Shown: positions 57,198 through 64,000 of the stretch, piece by piece
Layout: each line of letters starts with the position of its first letter
Numbering within the stretch: the first letter of the stretch is position 1
Assembly: GCF_000330725.2 (NCBI RefSeq)
Contig: NZ_AMZY02000014.1
Location: forward strand, 1 to 64,000
DNA from: Mariniradius saccharolyticus AK6
GTDB lineage: Bacteria; Bacteroidota; Bacteroidia; Cytophagales; Cyclobacteriaceae
Direction of reading: 5' to 3'
Length of the DNA: 64,000 nucleotides
Translations under genes and position numbers: made by a program
Notes under the pieces: generated by a model
The model's input: the letters and a program-made list of their open reading frames with translations, nothing else
Told to the model about the DNA's origin: nothing
Databases searched by the model: none

Positions 57198-57809
57198 ATG
57201 GATATCGAAGAAAAAATTTCCAAAGTCGAAGAGCCTTCAGCGGAATATGGAGTCTACACCTATGAAGATTACCTTTCCTGGAATCTGGACGTGATGGTCG
57301 AGCTGATCAAGGGAAAGATTTTCAAGAAAGCCGCTGCAGCGCCGAGACGGAGGCATCAGGGTATTTCTGGAAATGTATTCTCAAGTTTTCACAGTTTTTT
57401 GAAGGGCAAGAAGTGCAAGGTTTACGAAGCTCCATTCGACGTGCGCTTGCCAGTCAAGTCCAAGAAGAATAAGGACATTCATACTGTTGTTCAACCTGAT
57501 ATCTGCGTGATCTGCGACCCTTCAAAATTGGATGATTTCGGTTGTATTGGTGCACCAGATTTGATCATCGAAATTCTCTCTCCGGGTAACAATCAGCTCG
57601 AATTGACCCGCAAATACGATGTGTATCAAGAAAGCGGCGTTCGGGAATACTGGATTATCCATCCTGACGAACACACCTTATTGGTGTACACCTTGGTGGA
57701 TGGATTCTATCAGCCATCGCGACTGATGACCCACGGGGATGTGGTCAAATCTATAGCTGTTCCCGGATTTGAGTTAGAATTAGGGGAGGTATTCAGGGAT
57801 TTGGATTAG
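57198..57809 (+). CDS. Uma2 family (DUF820) putative PD-(D/E)xK nuclease, copy 1
   Basis: The 203-aa product has the Uma2 fold signatures. WNLDVMVELIKGKIFKKAAAAP comes first, then VQPDICVICDPSKL with the metal-type aspartate, then LIIEILSPGNNQLELTRKYDVYQESGVREYWIIHP, which carries the E-x-K-like active site. Uma2 proteins are widespread, often in multiple copies, and nuclease activity is inferred from the fold; cell role unclear. A near copy lies at 58632-59246, with a beta-barrel protein gene between them. It begins after the repetitive tract following the E1 gene. Confidence 0.85.
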   Translation: MDIEEKISKVEEPSAEYGVYTYEDYLSWNLDVMVELIKGKIFKKAAAAPRRRHQGISGNVFSSFHSFLKGKKCKVYEAPFDVRLPVKSKKNKDIHTVVQPDICVICDPSKLDDFGCIGAPDLIIEILSPGNNQLELTRKYDVYQESGVREYWIIHPDEHTLLVYTLVDGFYQPSRLMTHGDVVKSIAVPGFELELGEVFRDLD

Positions 57810-57860
57810 TCTCGATAGACTTGCCTTAACCCGAAAATAGGTCTGAACGTATATTGGAGC

Positions 57861-58550
57861 ATGAAATCTTTTGTCATCACCTTTTTTCTTTTTCTAACGA
57901 TTCCCGTCATCGGTTTTGGACAGTATTGGAATTTTGGATTTCATGGCAACGCAGCTTGGTCGGTCGGTGAACTCAAGGAAAATGCAGGCAGCTTGGTTTT
58001 TCCGGAATTTGGCTTCTCGATGGGCTATCGCTTCCTTTCTCCCTTGGAAGTGGGCATCAACATCGGCTACGGCCTACACGGTACTAAGCTTGAAAAACGA
58101 AACGATCTATATCCCGGCTACACCGACGAAATGCGCATCCGACGCAACAACAATCTCGTCAGCTTGATGTCATACTTGCGTTATTATCTGGAAAAGGGCC
58201 AGAAAGTGCATCCATTTTTCGAAGCTCAAATTGGTGCCAATCACTTTTACACACGCTACATCATCCGTGAATTCCAATTTGGAGAACCCATCGAAGAAGG
58301 GCGCGACTACTCGGATTGGGTGATGTCCTATCGCTTTGGAGGCGGTATCAAAATGCCCTTCAAAAACCCTGAAAGCGGGCATTGGGAACTCAAACTGCTT
58401 TATCATGACACTGGCTCGGTCGAATTTCTCCGCAAACAGGACACGCAATACCGCCCCGACCTTGGCGATGGACAATTCATCTACACCCCGGTCAGAAGCA
58501 CCATCAACCTGCTACATGCAGGCATCGGGGTGGTTTTTTACGGTTGGTAG
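57861..58550 (+). CDS. Outer-membrane beta-barrel protein
   Basis: The 229-aa product starts with a signal peptide (MKSFVITFFLFLTIPVIGFGQ). Alternating aromatic/polar strands follow, such as FGFSMGYRFLSPLEVGINIGYGL and LVSLMSYLRYYL, ending in LLHAGIGVVFYGW with a terminal aromatic. This matches small porin-like or OmpA-beta-barrel-type proteins of Bacteroidota; no transport role can be read. It sits 51 bases after the first Uma2 gene and before the second. Confidence 0.8.
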   Translation: MKSFVITFFLFLTIPVIGFGQYWNFGFHGNAAWSVGELKENAGSLVFPEFGFSMGYRFLSPLEVGINIGYGLHGTKLEKRNDLYPGYTDEMRIRRNNNLVSLMSYLRYYLEKGQKVHPFFEAQIGANHFYTRYIIREFQFGEPIEEGRDYSDWVMSYRFGGGIKMPFKNPESGHWELKLLYHDTGSVEFLRKQDTQYRPDLGDGQFIYTPVRSTINLLHAGIGVVFYGW

Positions 58551-58631
58551 GAAAAGGGCAGACTCAACGTCTAGATAGAAAAACCACCAACAACAGCTTA
58601 CGTTATCGGACGGATTCCGTATTTTTAAACT

Positions 58632-59246
58632 ATGGAAACAAAGGATGAAAAAAACGTAGTGAATGAGCCATTTTCGGCCTACGGAACCTATTCCTATGCG
58701 GATTACCTGACTTGGGACATCGACTACATGGTCGAGCTAATCAAAGGGAAAGTATTCAAGCAAGCGGCAGCCGCTCCGAGTCGAATCCATCAGGAGATTG
58801 CGCTCAAGATTGCCGTAAACCTTACAGATTTCCTGAGGGGCAAAAAATGCAAAGCCTATATAGCACCATTCGATGTACGTCTCCCTGTTAAATCAAAAAA
58901 AAACGAGGACATCTTCACCGTGGTACAGCCGGATATCTGTGTGGTCTGCGACCCTTCCAAGTTGGATGAAATGGGCTGTGTCGGGGCACCCGATTTGATT
59001 ATGGAAATACTGTCTCCCGGCAGCAACAGCAAAGAGCTCAAAAACAAATACGAGGTCTATGAGGAAAGCGGCGTAAATGAATACTGGATCATCCATCCTT
59101 CGGAAAAAACGCTGTTGATCTACACTTTGATAGACAAAAAATACGTGCCTTCTAGGCTTTTTACCTTAGGAGACAAAGTAAAATCCAAAGCCATCAACGG
59201 CTTCGAAATGGACTTGGATGAGGTTTTTGGGGATCTAGAGGACTAG
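58632..59246 (+). CDS. Uma2 family (DUF820) putative nuclease, copy 2
   Basis: The 204-aa product is a close paralogue of the 57198-57809 protein. Shared stretches include MVELIKGKVFKQAAAAPSR, CKAYIAPFDVRLPVKSKKN, VQPDICVVCDPSKLDEMGC and EYWIIHPSEKTLLIYTL. The PD-(D/E)xK-type residues (D in QPDICV, E/K in LIMEILSPGSNSKELKNK) are present. The duplicate pair brackets the beta-barrel gene, so the segment probably arose by duplication with the barrel gene trapped between copies. Confidence 0.85.
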   Translation: METKDEKNVVNEPFSAYGTYSYADYLTWDIDYMVELIKGKVFKQAAAAPSRIHQEIALKIAVNLTDFLRGKKCKAYIAPFDVRLPVKSKKNEDIFTVVQPDICVVCDPSKLDEMGCVGAPDLIMEILSPGSNSKELKNKYEVYEESGVNEYWIIHPSEKTLLIYTLIDKKYVPSRLFTLGDKVKSKAINGFEMDLDEVFGDLED

Positions 59247-59316
59247 GGTAGGCATTTTCTAATCGATTAAACCGAAAACCACTCCTCCACATGGCATTGA
59301 ATTTGGCAAAAAGAAA

Positions 59317-59341
59317 CTCCCAACCCTGTTTTGGTAGGGAG
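59317..59341 (-). terminator. Intrinsic terminator of the RlpA-like gene
   Basis: CTCCCAACC (59317-59325) pairs with GGTAGGGAG (59333-59341) with one A-A mismatch. On the minus strand it is followed by TTTCTTTTTG, and it starts five bases after the stop at 59346. Confidence 0.6.
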
Positions 59342-59345
59342 CACC

Positions 59346-59882
59346 TTAGTTCAAAACAAAAGGCTTAAGGCAAATTCCCGTTACCGGTGCTGGCAAAGGT
59401 ATCCTTGCAAATGCAACTTCCGTCTCCTCCCAGCGCAGGCGCATTCCTGTTGGAATTTTTTCACCATAATGCGACCTAAGCTGTTTGATGGTCTCGTTGT
59501 CCTTTACCGATAGACTGACTTTGGCTAGACCTTGGGTGATAATCCCCAATTCCTCCGCGGCACCACGCGATAGATCAATGATCCGTTTTGAATTTTGAGG
59601 CAGACGGTCATTGACCTTCACCCACACGGACTTCCCGTTTTGTTGCAATGTGACTTGGACCATCGTCCCGAATGGCAGGCTTTTGTGGGCGGCAGTCATC
59701 TCTTCCATGCGGAATATTTCACCGCTGGAAGTCTTTCGCAGGTGGAATTTCTTCCCATAATAACTCGCCGTCCCCTCTTGGATGGTCAGGAACTCTTCCA
59801 GTTCCTTGGGCTTGACTTGGGCTCCGAAGAGGGCCGGCATCAAGCACAACAAGGTGACCACCATATACTTTCCAACTTTCAT
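59346..59882 (-). CDS. RlpA-like double-psi beta-barrel protein
   Basis: The 178-aa product has a signal peptide (MKVGKYMVVTLLCLMPALFG) and the RlpA domain with QEGTASYYGKKFHLRKTSSGE, then MTAAHKSLPFGTMVQV and VKVNDRLPQNSKRIIDLSRGAAEELG. The conserved aspartate of NDR-type lytic transglycosylases is present. RlpA in other bacteria cleaves glycan strands lacking stem peptides. No SPOR domain is visible, unlike many RlpA proteins. It is divergent from sbcD, 131 bases away. Confidence 0.88.
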   Translation of the reverse strand: MKVGKYMVVTLLCLMPALFGAQVKPKELEEFLTIQEGTASYYGKKFHLRKTSSGEIFRMEEMTAAHKSLPFGTMVQVTLQQNGKSVWVKVNDRLPQNSKRIIDLSRGAAEELGIITQGLAKVSLSVKDNETIKQLRSHYGEKIPTGMRLRWEETEVAFARIPLPAPVTGICLKPFVLN

Positions 59883-60013
59883 GTGGCTGCTTTTGGCAAT
59901 TTATGTGCCAATTTACGACAAAGCCCCCGCGAGGGTTTGCAGCCCTGCCTTTCCTTGAATATCTTAGGTGATATTTTGGGAAGGATTTCCCTGACTGTCC
60001 ACAGTATAAAAAA

Positions 60014-61234
60014 ATGATCAAAATACTCCATACAGCCGACTGGCACCTGGGCAAGCGGCTCCAAGAATTCCCAAGAATCGAGGAACAAAAAGCCGTTCTT
60101 GCGGAAATTGTCGCCATAGCCGACACCGAAGAAGTGGACCTCGTGCTCCTTGCCGGAGACATCTTCGACAGCTTCAATCCGAGCCATGAAGCCGTCGAGT
60201 TGCTGTTCAAAACCCTCAAAAAACTTTCCCGAAATGGTACACGGCCGGTCATCGCGATTTCGGGAAACCATGACAGCACCCAGTTCATCGAAGCACCTGA
60301 TCCACTCGCGCGTGAATTGGGAATTCTGTTCTATAGTAGGTACGATTCGGAGATTCCGACCGGCCAGTTGGACTCGGGTATTCAGATCAGCCGTTCGGAG
60401 CCGGGCTTTGTGGAGATTGCACTCCCCAAGTTTCAATTTCCAATCCGGGTCGTTTTGGCACCCTATGCAAACGAAGTCCTGCTCAAGACGTATTTGGGCG
60501 AGGCTGACCGCGAGCAAGAGTTCCGCGGGCTTTTGGCCCACAAATGGCAACACCTGGCAGACAAGTATTGTGATGGGAATGGAGTAAACCTGTTTGTTGG
60601 CCATTTCTTTTTTGTCCAAAAAGGTCAGCCCATCGAAATGGAACCAGAATCCGAGCGGCCTATTCTCCACGTCGGCGGGACACAGGCACTGTTCACACAG
60701 GATATCCCCCAACAAATACAGTACGCGGCCCTTGGCCACCTCCACCGATACCATGCCGTGGTCCAAGAACCTTGTCCACTCGTGTACGCCTCCTCGCCCC
60801 TCTCCTATTCCTTCAGCGAAGCAGACCAGCAAAAGCGGGTGGTCATCGTGGAACTCTCACCCAATGAGCCCGCCGTCTTCAAACCGATCGGCCTTAACAG
60901 CGGACGGCCGCTGTACCGCAAAACCTTCGACAATCTCGAATCAACGATCCAATGGCTGGAAGAGAATCCCTATTGCTTTGTCGAGTTGACCTATGTCACC
61001 GAATTCGCCATAGACGCAACCGTCCGCAAAGCCATCATGAAAGCCCATGACGGCATTGTCAACTTGATTCCCCAAATCAAAAACCCACAAGGCGGGGCGG
61101 AATTGAGTCTGAAGGTAGAAGATTTGCAAAGGGACATGGTTACCCTGTTTGGGATGTATTACCAAAGCGAAAGAGGGCATGAACCCAGCCCCGAATTGAT
61201 CGGGATTTTCAAAGAAGTCATCAGCCAAGAATGA
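60014..61234 (+). CDS. sbcD: SbcD nuclease subunit (Mre11-type)
   Basis: The 406-aa protein has the calcineurin-type phosphoesterase motifs: D9-x-H11 in HTADWHLGKR, GDIFDS and ISGNHDS, then VGHFFF and ALGHLHRYH. The N-terminal nuclease is followed by a capping and C-terminal domain of normal length for SbcD. With SbcC it forms the ATP-dependent exo/endonuclease that opens hairpins and processes DNA ends. sbcC follows 74 bases downstream. Confidence 0.96.
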   Translation: MIKILHTADWHLGKRLQEFPRIEEQKAVLAEIVAIADTEEVDLVLLAGDIFDSFNPSHEAVELLFKTLKKLSRNGTRPVIAISGNHDSTQFIEAPDPLARELGILFYSRYDSEIPTGQLDSGIQISRSEPGFVEIALPKFQFPIRVVLAPYANEVLLKTYLGEADREQEFRGLLAHKWQHLADKYCDGNGVNLFVGHFFFVQKGQPIEMEPESERPILHVGGTQALFTQDIPQQIQYAALGHLHRYHAVVQEPCPLVYASSPLSYSFSEADQQKRVVIVELSPNEPAVFKPIGLNSGRPLYRKTFDNLESTIQWLEENPYCFVELTYVTEFAIDATVRKAIMKAHDGIVNLIPQIKNPQGGAELSLKVEDLQRDMVTLFGMYYQSERGHEPSPELIGIFKEVISQE

Positions 61235-61235
61235 G

Positions 61236-61268
61236 AAACATCCAAGGGTTTTGAACCCTTGGATGTTT
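61236..61268 (+). terminator. Strong hairpin between sbcD and sbcC
   Basis: AAACATCCAAGGGTT (61236-61250) pairs perfectly with AACCCTTGGATGTTT (61254-61268) around loop TTG. It sits inside the sbcDC operon, so it may partly terminate transcription or be a dispersed palindromic element. A second short inverted motif AACCCGTCAGGTTTT follows at 61271. Confidence 0.55.
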
Positions 61269-61308
61269 TAAACCCGTCAGGTTTTATGTCAAAAACTTTA
61301 GATAAATC

Positions 61309-64000
61309 ATGATCCCAGTAAAACTCGAGATAGAAGGCCTTTATTCCTACAAGGAAAAGCAGACTGTGGACTTTGGGCAGCTGACGGCGGCGGGGTTGTT
61401 CGGGATTTTTGGCGCCGTTGGGAGCGGAAAGTCGTCCATCCTCGAAGCCATCCTCCTGGCGCTCTACGGCAGCACAGAGCGGCTTTCGGAACGCAACGAA
61501 AAAAGCAGCATGCTCAACCTGCAGCGGGACAACTTGCTGATCCAGTTTGAGTTTCTCTCCGGAAAAAACAACGGGAAACACTACCTGGCACGCTATGCCG
61601 CCAAGCGCAATCCCAAAAACCCGGAAGAAATACGGCCCGCCGAACATTCTTTCTATTTGAAATCGGAATCAGAATTATTGCCGCTCGATCTCGCTGCTGA
61701 GGACATCGTGGGCATGAAAAAGGAACACTTCAAACAGACCGTAATCATTCCTCAAGGAAAATTCAGGGAGTTTATCGACCTCACACCCGGACGCAGGGCG
61801 GAGACGATGAAGGAACTCTTTGGGCTCGAGCGGTTTGACCTATCCGCACCCACCAGCCATTTGCTCAAACAGGCGCGGGAGGAAAAAATCCGGCTGGAAA
61901 CCAGGTTGGCGGGCCTGGAGGGTATCAGCCGGGAAAACCTGTTGGTAAAGCAAACCCTCCTGCAGGAAATCGGCGAACAAGAAAAGGACCTTCATGCTGC
62001 CTTTAAAGCAACAGAAACCGCATTTAAGCTCCAAGAAATCCTTCGCACTAAGCACCTTCAATTAACAGATTTGACGAGGGAATGGGACCTGCTTGACCAA
62101 AAGAGACCCGAAATCGAGGAGAAAAAACGGCTTTGGAAGGACTTTCTTCGGGCAAAGACCCACCTAAAGCCGATTTGGGAACAGCGGGAAGAAGCCAAGA
62201 TCGACCTGGAAAAATACCGGGTAAGTGCCAAGAACTGTGCGGATTTCAAGGAATCCTATGCTACGGAGGTAGAAAAACTTGAATCTGAGGAAAAGGAATT
62301 GAAGAAAAAGGCAGACGAAAGACCCCAACGGGAAGCCAAAATCCGGGACCTCAAAAAGGTCATCGAAATCCAACAGTTGTCCGCAGACTTAAAGAATGCG
62401 GAAAAACAGGTAGAAACCCTCAATCCCCATATCGAATCCCTCAGAACCTCCCAAAAGGAAACAGAGAAATCCGTCAAGGAAAAGGAAACCGAGATCGAAA
62501 GCATTCGGCTTCCAAGCACAGATGAAATCACAGAATTGAAAGCTGATGCAAAGGACTGGACCAACCTTGAGGCGCAGGAATCAAAGTTGGCAGAGGAACT
62601 GCTTCAGCTGAATCTGACTTCCCAGCAACTGGAGGCGTCGATATCCTCCATCCAAAACCAGGTGCCGGCTTCATTTGCGAGTCTTTCCGACTGGATAGAA
62701 CAACAAAAACTGGAGATCCAATCCCTGGAGGCAAGCCGGGAAATTCTTCTGAGCAAAACAGGCCTTGCGGCGCACGTCCATCTCCTCGTGGACGGGGAAG
62801 CCTGTCCACTTTGCGGAGCGACGGAACATCCCAACCCGCTTACTTTTGGCGAGGAAAAAACCAAACTTGAAGAAATCGCAGCGAAAATCGAAGCTGCAAA
62901 ATCCACCTTGGATGCTGCGTCCAATTTTTCGCAACAACTATCCGGACAAAAGATCAGACAGGAAAACCACCTGCAAAACCTCGCTGCGAAGGAAAAAGAC
63001 CTTGCGGATATCAAGCTTCAACTCCAAACCCTAATCGAGAAACTTCGCGGGAAACATATTCACTCCAAGGAATCTTTGACATCACTGATCAAAGACACTG
63101 ACTTCTCCTACACGCAGAAAGAAAATCTCACGCAAGAAGTAAGAAGGTTCAGAAAAGCACTTGAGGAGGGAAAAGCACTTTTGGAAAAAGAAGAGCTGCA
63201 ACTCCGCGCCGCGGAACAAGCACAACTGCGACTCCTCAGTACAATTTCCGCGAAAAAGGAGGAAATCAAGGATCCTGCTTTTGCCAAATCATTCATGACA
63301 AAAGGAACAGCCGAGATCGAAAACATGATCCTCAATGTTCAAAAAGATATCGACCTCACCAACCAACACTTGGAGGGAAAGCGAAAAGTCCTTCAGGAAA
63401 CACGTGCAAAGCAAGCAACAAACTTAGCAAACCTTGACACCTTCAATTCCCTCGTAGAAGCCACGGACAAAAAAATCCGAGACCTGCAAGTCCAGTTCGA
63501 AGCACTGAAAAAAGAACACGGATTCGAAGACGAAAAGGCTTTAGTGACTCTTTTCCAGCATTCCCTCGATGCGGAAAAGGTAGACTTGGAAATCCGCAAG
63601 TTCGAGGACAAAAGCATGTTGATTGCCAGCAAGATTCAAGAACTGAAGTCCGAAAAAGGTGTCTCCGAGTACGATGAGGCCCAATTCCTGAACCTACGTT
63701 CGCAGCTTGAAGACCACAAAGACCGACTGGATGCCATCCGGAAAGACATGACACTGCTCGAACAGGAAATCCAGTCCATGCGGTCCAAGATGCTGGAAAA
63801 AGAGAAAATCGAAGCAGAGTACGGGTTGCTCGACCAACGGGAAAACCATCTGAAAGAACTGGATAAGCTCTTCAAGGGAAGCGGTTTTGTCAAATATGTG
63901 AGCAGTATCTATCTCAAAGAACTCTGCCATACTGCCAACAAGCGCTTCATGAGCCTGACCAAAAACCGTCTCAGTCTGGAAATCGACGATTCCAATACAT
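61309..64000 (+). CDS. sbcC: SbcC ATPase subunit (Rad50-type), 3' end outside window
   Basis: The frame starts at the ATG at 61309 and is open to the right edge (897 codons). The ATP-binding loop FGAVGSGKSSILE lies at about residues 34-46. Long coiled coils run on both sides of the zinc hook CPLCG (Cys499, Cys502). The last visible residues (KELCHTANKRFMSLTKNRLSLEI) lead into the C-terminal ATPase lobe, so roughly 100-150 residues are missing. With SbcD it bridges and processes DNA ends. Operon order sbcD-sbcC is normal. Confidence 0.95.
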   Translation, partial: MIPVKLEIEGLYSYKEKQTVDFGQLTAAGLFGIFGAVGSGKSSILEAILLALYGSTERLSERNEKSSMLNLQRDNLLIQFEFLSGKNNGKHYLARYAAKRNPKNPEEIRPAEHSFYLKSESELLPLDLAAEDIVGMKKEHFKQTVIIPQGKFREFIDLTPGRRAETMKELFGLERFDLSAPTSHLLKQAREEKIRLETRLAGLEGISRENLLVKQTLLQEIGEQEKDLHAAFKATETAFKLQEILRTKHLQLTDLTREWDLLDQKRPEIEEKKRLWKDFLRAKTHLKPIWEQREEAKIDLEKYRVSAKNCADFKESYATEVEKLESEEKELKKKADERPQREAKIRDLKKVIEIQQLSADLKNAEKQVETLNPHIESLRTSQKETEKSVKEKETEIESIRLPSTDEITELKADAKDWTNLEAQESKLAEELLQLNLTSQQLEASISSIQNQVPASFASLSDWIEQQKLEIQSLEASREILLSKTGLAAHVHLLVDGEACPLCGATEHPNPLTFGEEKTKLEEIAAKIEAAKSTLDAASNFSQQLSGQKIRQENHLQNLAAKEKDLADIKLQLQTLIEKLRGKHIHSKESLTSLIKDTDFSYTQKENLTQEVRRFRKALEEGKALLEKEELQLRAAEQAQLRLLSTISAKKEEIKDPAFAKSFMTKGTAEIENMILNVQKDIDLTNQHLEGKRKVLQETRAKQATNLANLDTFNSLVEATDKKIRDLQVQFEALKKEHGFEDEKALVTLFQHSLDAEKVDLEIRKFEDKSMLIASKIQELKSEKGVSEYDEAQFLNLRSQLEDHKDRLDAIRKDMTLLEQEIQSMRSKMLEKEKIEAEYGLLDQRENHLKELDKLFKGSGFVKYVSSIYLKELCHTANKRFMSLTKNRLSLEIDDSNT

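Overview
The window looks like a chromosomal segment of a Bacteroidota bacterium, probably a Cytophagales or Cyclobacteriaceae-type marine or soil organism. Three secreted proteins end in type IX secretion (T9SS) sorting domains. Several genes follow promoter-like sequences matching the Bacteroidota TAnnTTTG consensus. Shine-Dalgarno sequences are mostly weak. The gene types (fused E1 alpha/beta, Uma2, DUF547, BY-kinase/Wza) also fit this phylum. Base composition varies: 1-3.9 kb and 14.7-25 kb are visibly AT-rich, while 45-64 kb is richer in GC.

Layout. (1) 0-15 kb: the end of one T9SS cargo gene, then three pectate-lyase-like (PL1) paralogues of growing complexity (479, 1441 and 1631 aa). 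The two large ones carry Ig-like/FN3 modules, and the last also has two LamG domains. (2) 15.5-29.1 kb: an exopolysaccharide (EPS) locus. An asparagine-synthetase-like protein and a GT4 lie on the plus strand. On the minus strand are Wza-like, BY-kinase (Wzc-like), Wzy-like, pyruvyltransferase-like, ABC exporter, GT2-like and a second copy of an unusual glycosyltransferase-like protein whose paralogue lies at 2.3 kb. (3) 29.4-39.4 kb: a two-protein hybrid NRPS-PKS (A-PCP-KS-AT-ACP followed by C-A-PCP-TE) with a hairpin-bearing 154-bp repeat array between the two genes. (4) 39.6-45 kb: a membrane GT2 synthase fused to a GH26-like and a GH2/GH5-like hydrolase domain, divergent from a lipoprotein hydrolase. 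(5) 45.2-51.1 kb: a tightly packed minus-strand operon DUF547 lipoprotein - FAD/NAD(P) oxidoreductase - membrane polyferredoxin - processive GT2 - DPM1-like GT2. (6) 51.2-64 kb: glycerophosphodiesterase, rimO, a small membrane protein, a candidate small RNA, an HMA-AraC regulator, a fused E1 dehydrogenase, two Uma2 proteins around a beta-barrel protein, an RlpA-like protein, sbcD and the start of sbcC.

The genes suggest heavy investment in making, exporting, trimming and degrading surface or environmental polysaccharide, plus a small peptide-polyketide product. The intergenic DNA is also notable. Two hairpin-bearing tandem arrays (unit about 180 and 154 bp) share one core palindrome, and degenerate period-7 and period-8 tracts recur next to gene ends. 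I see no tRNA, rRNA, CRISPR array, transposase or integrase.
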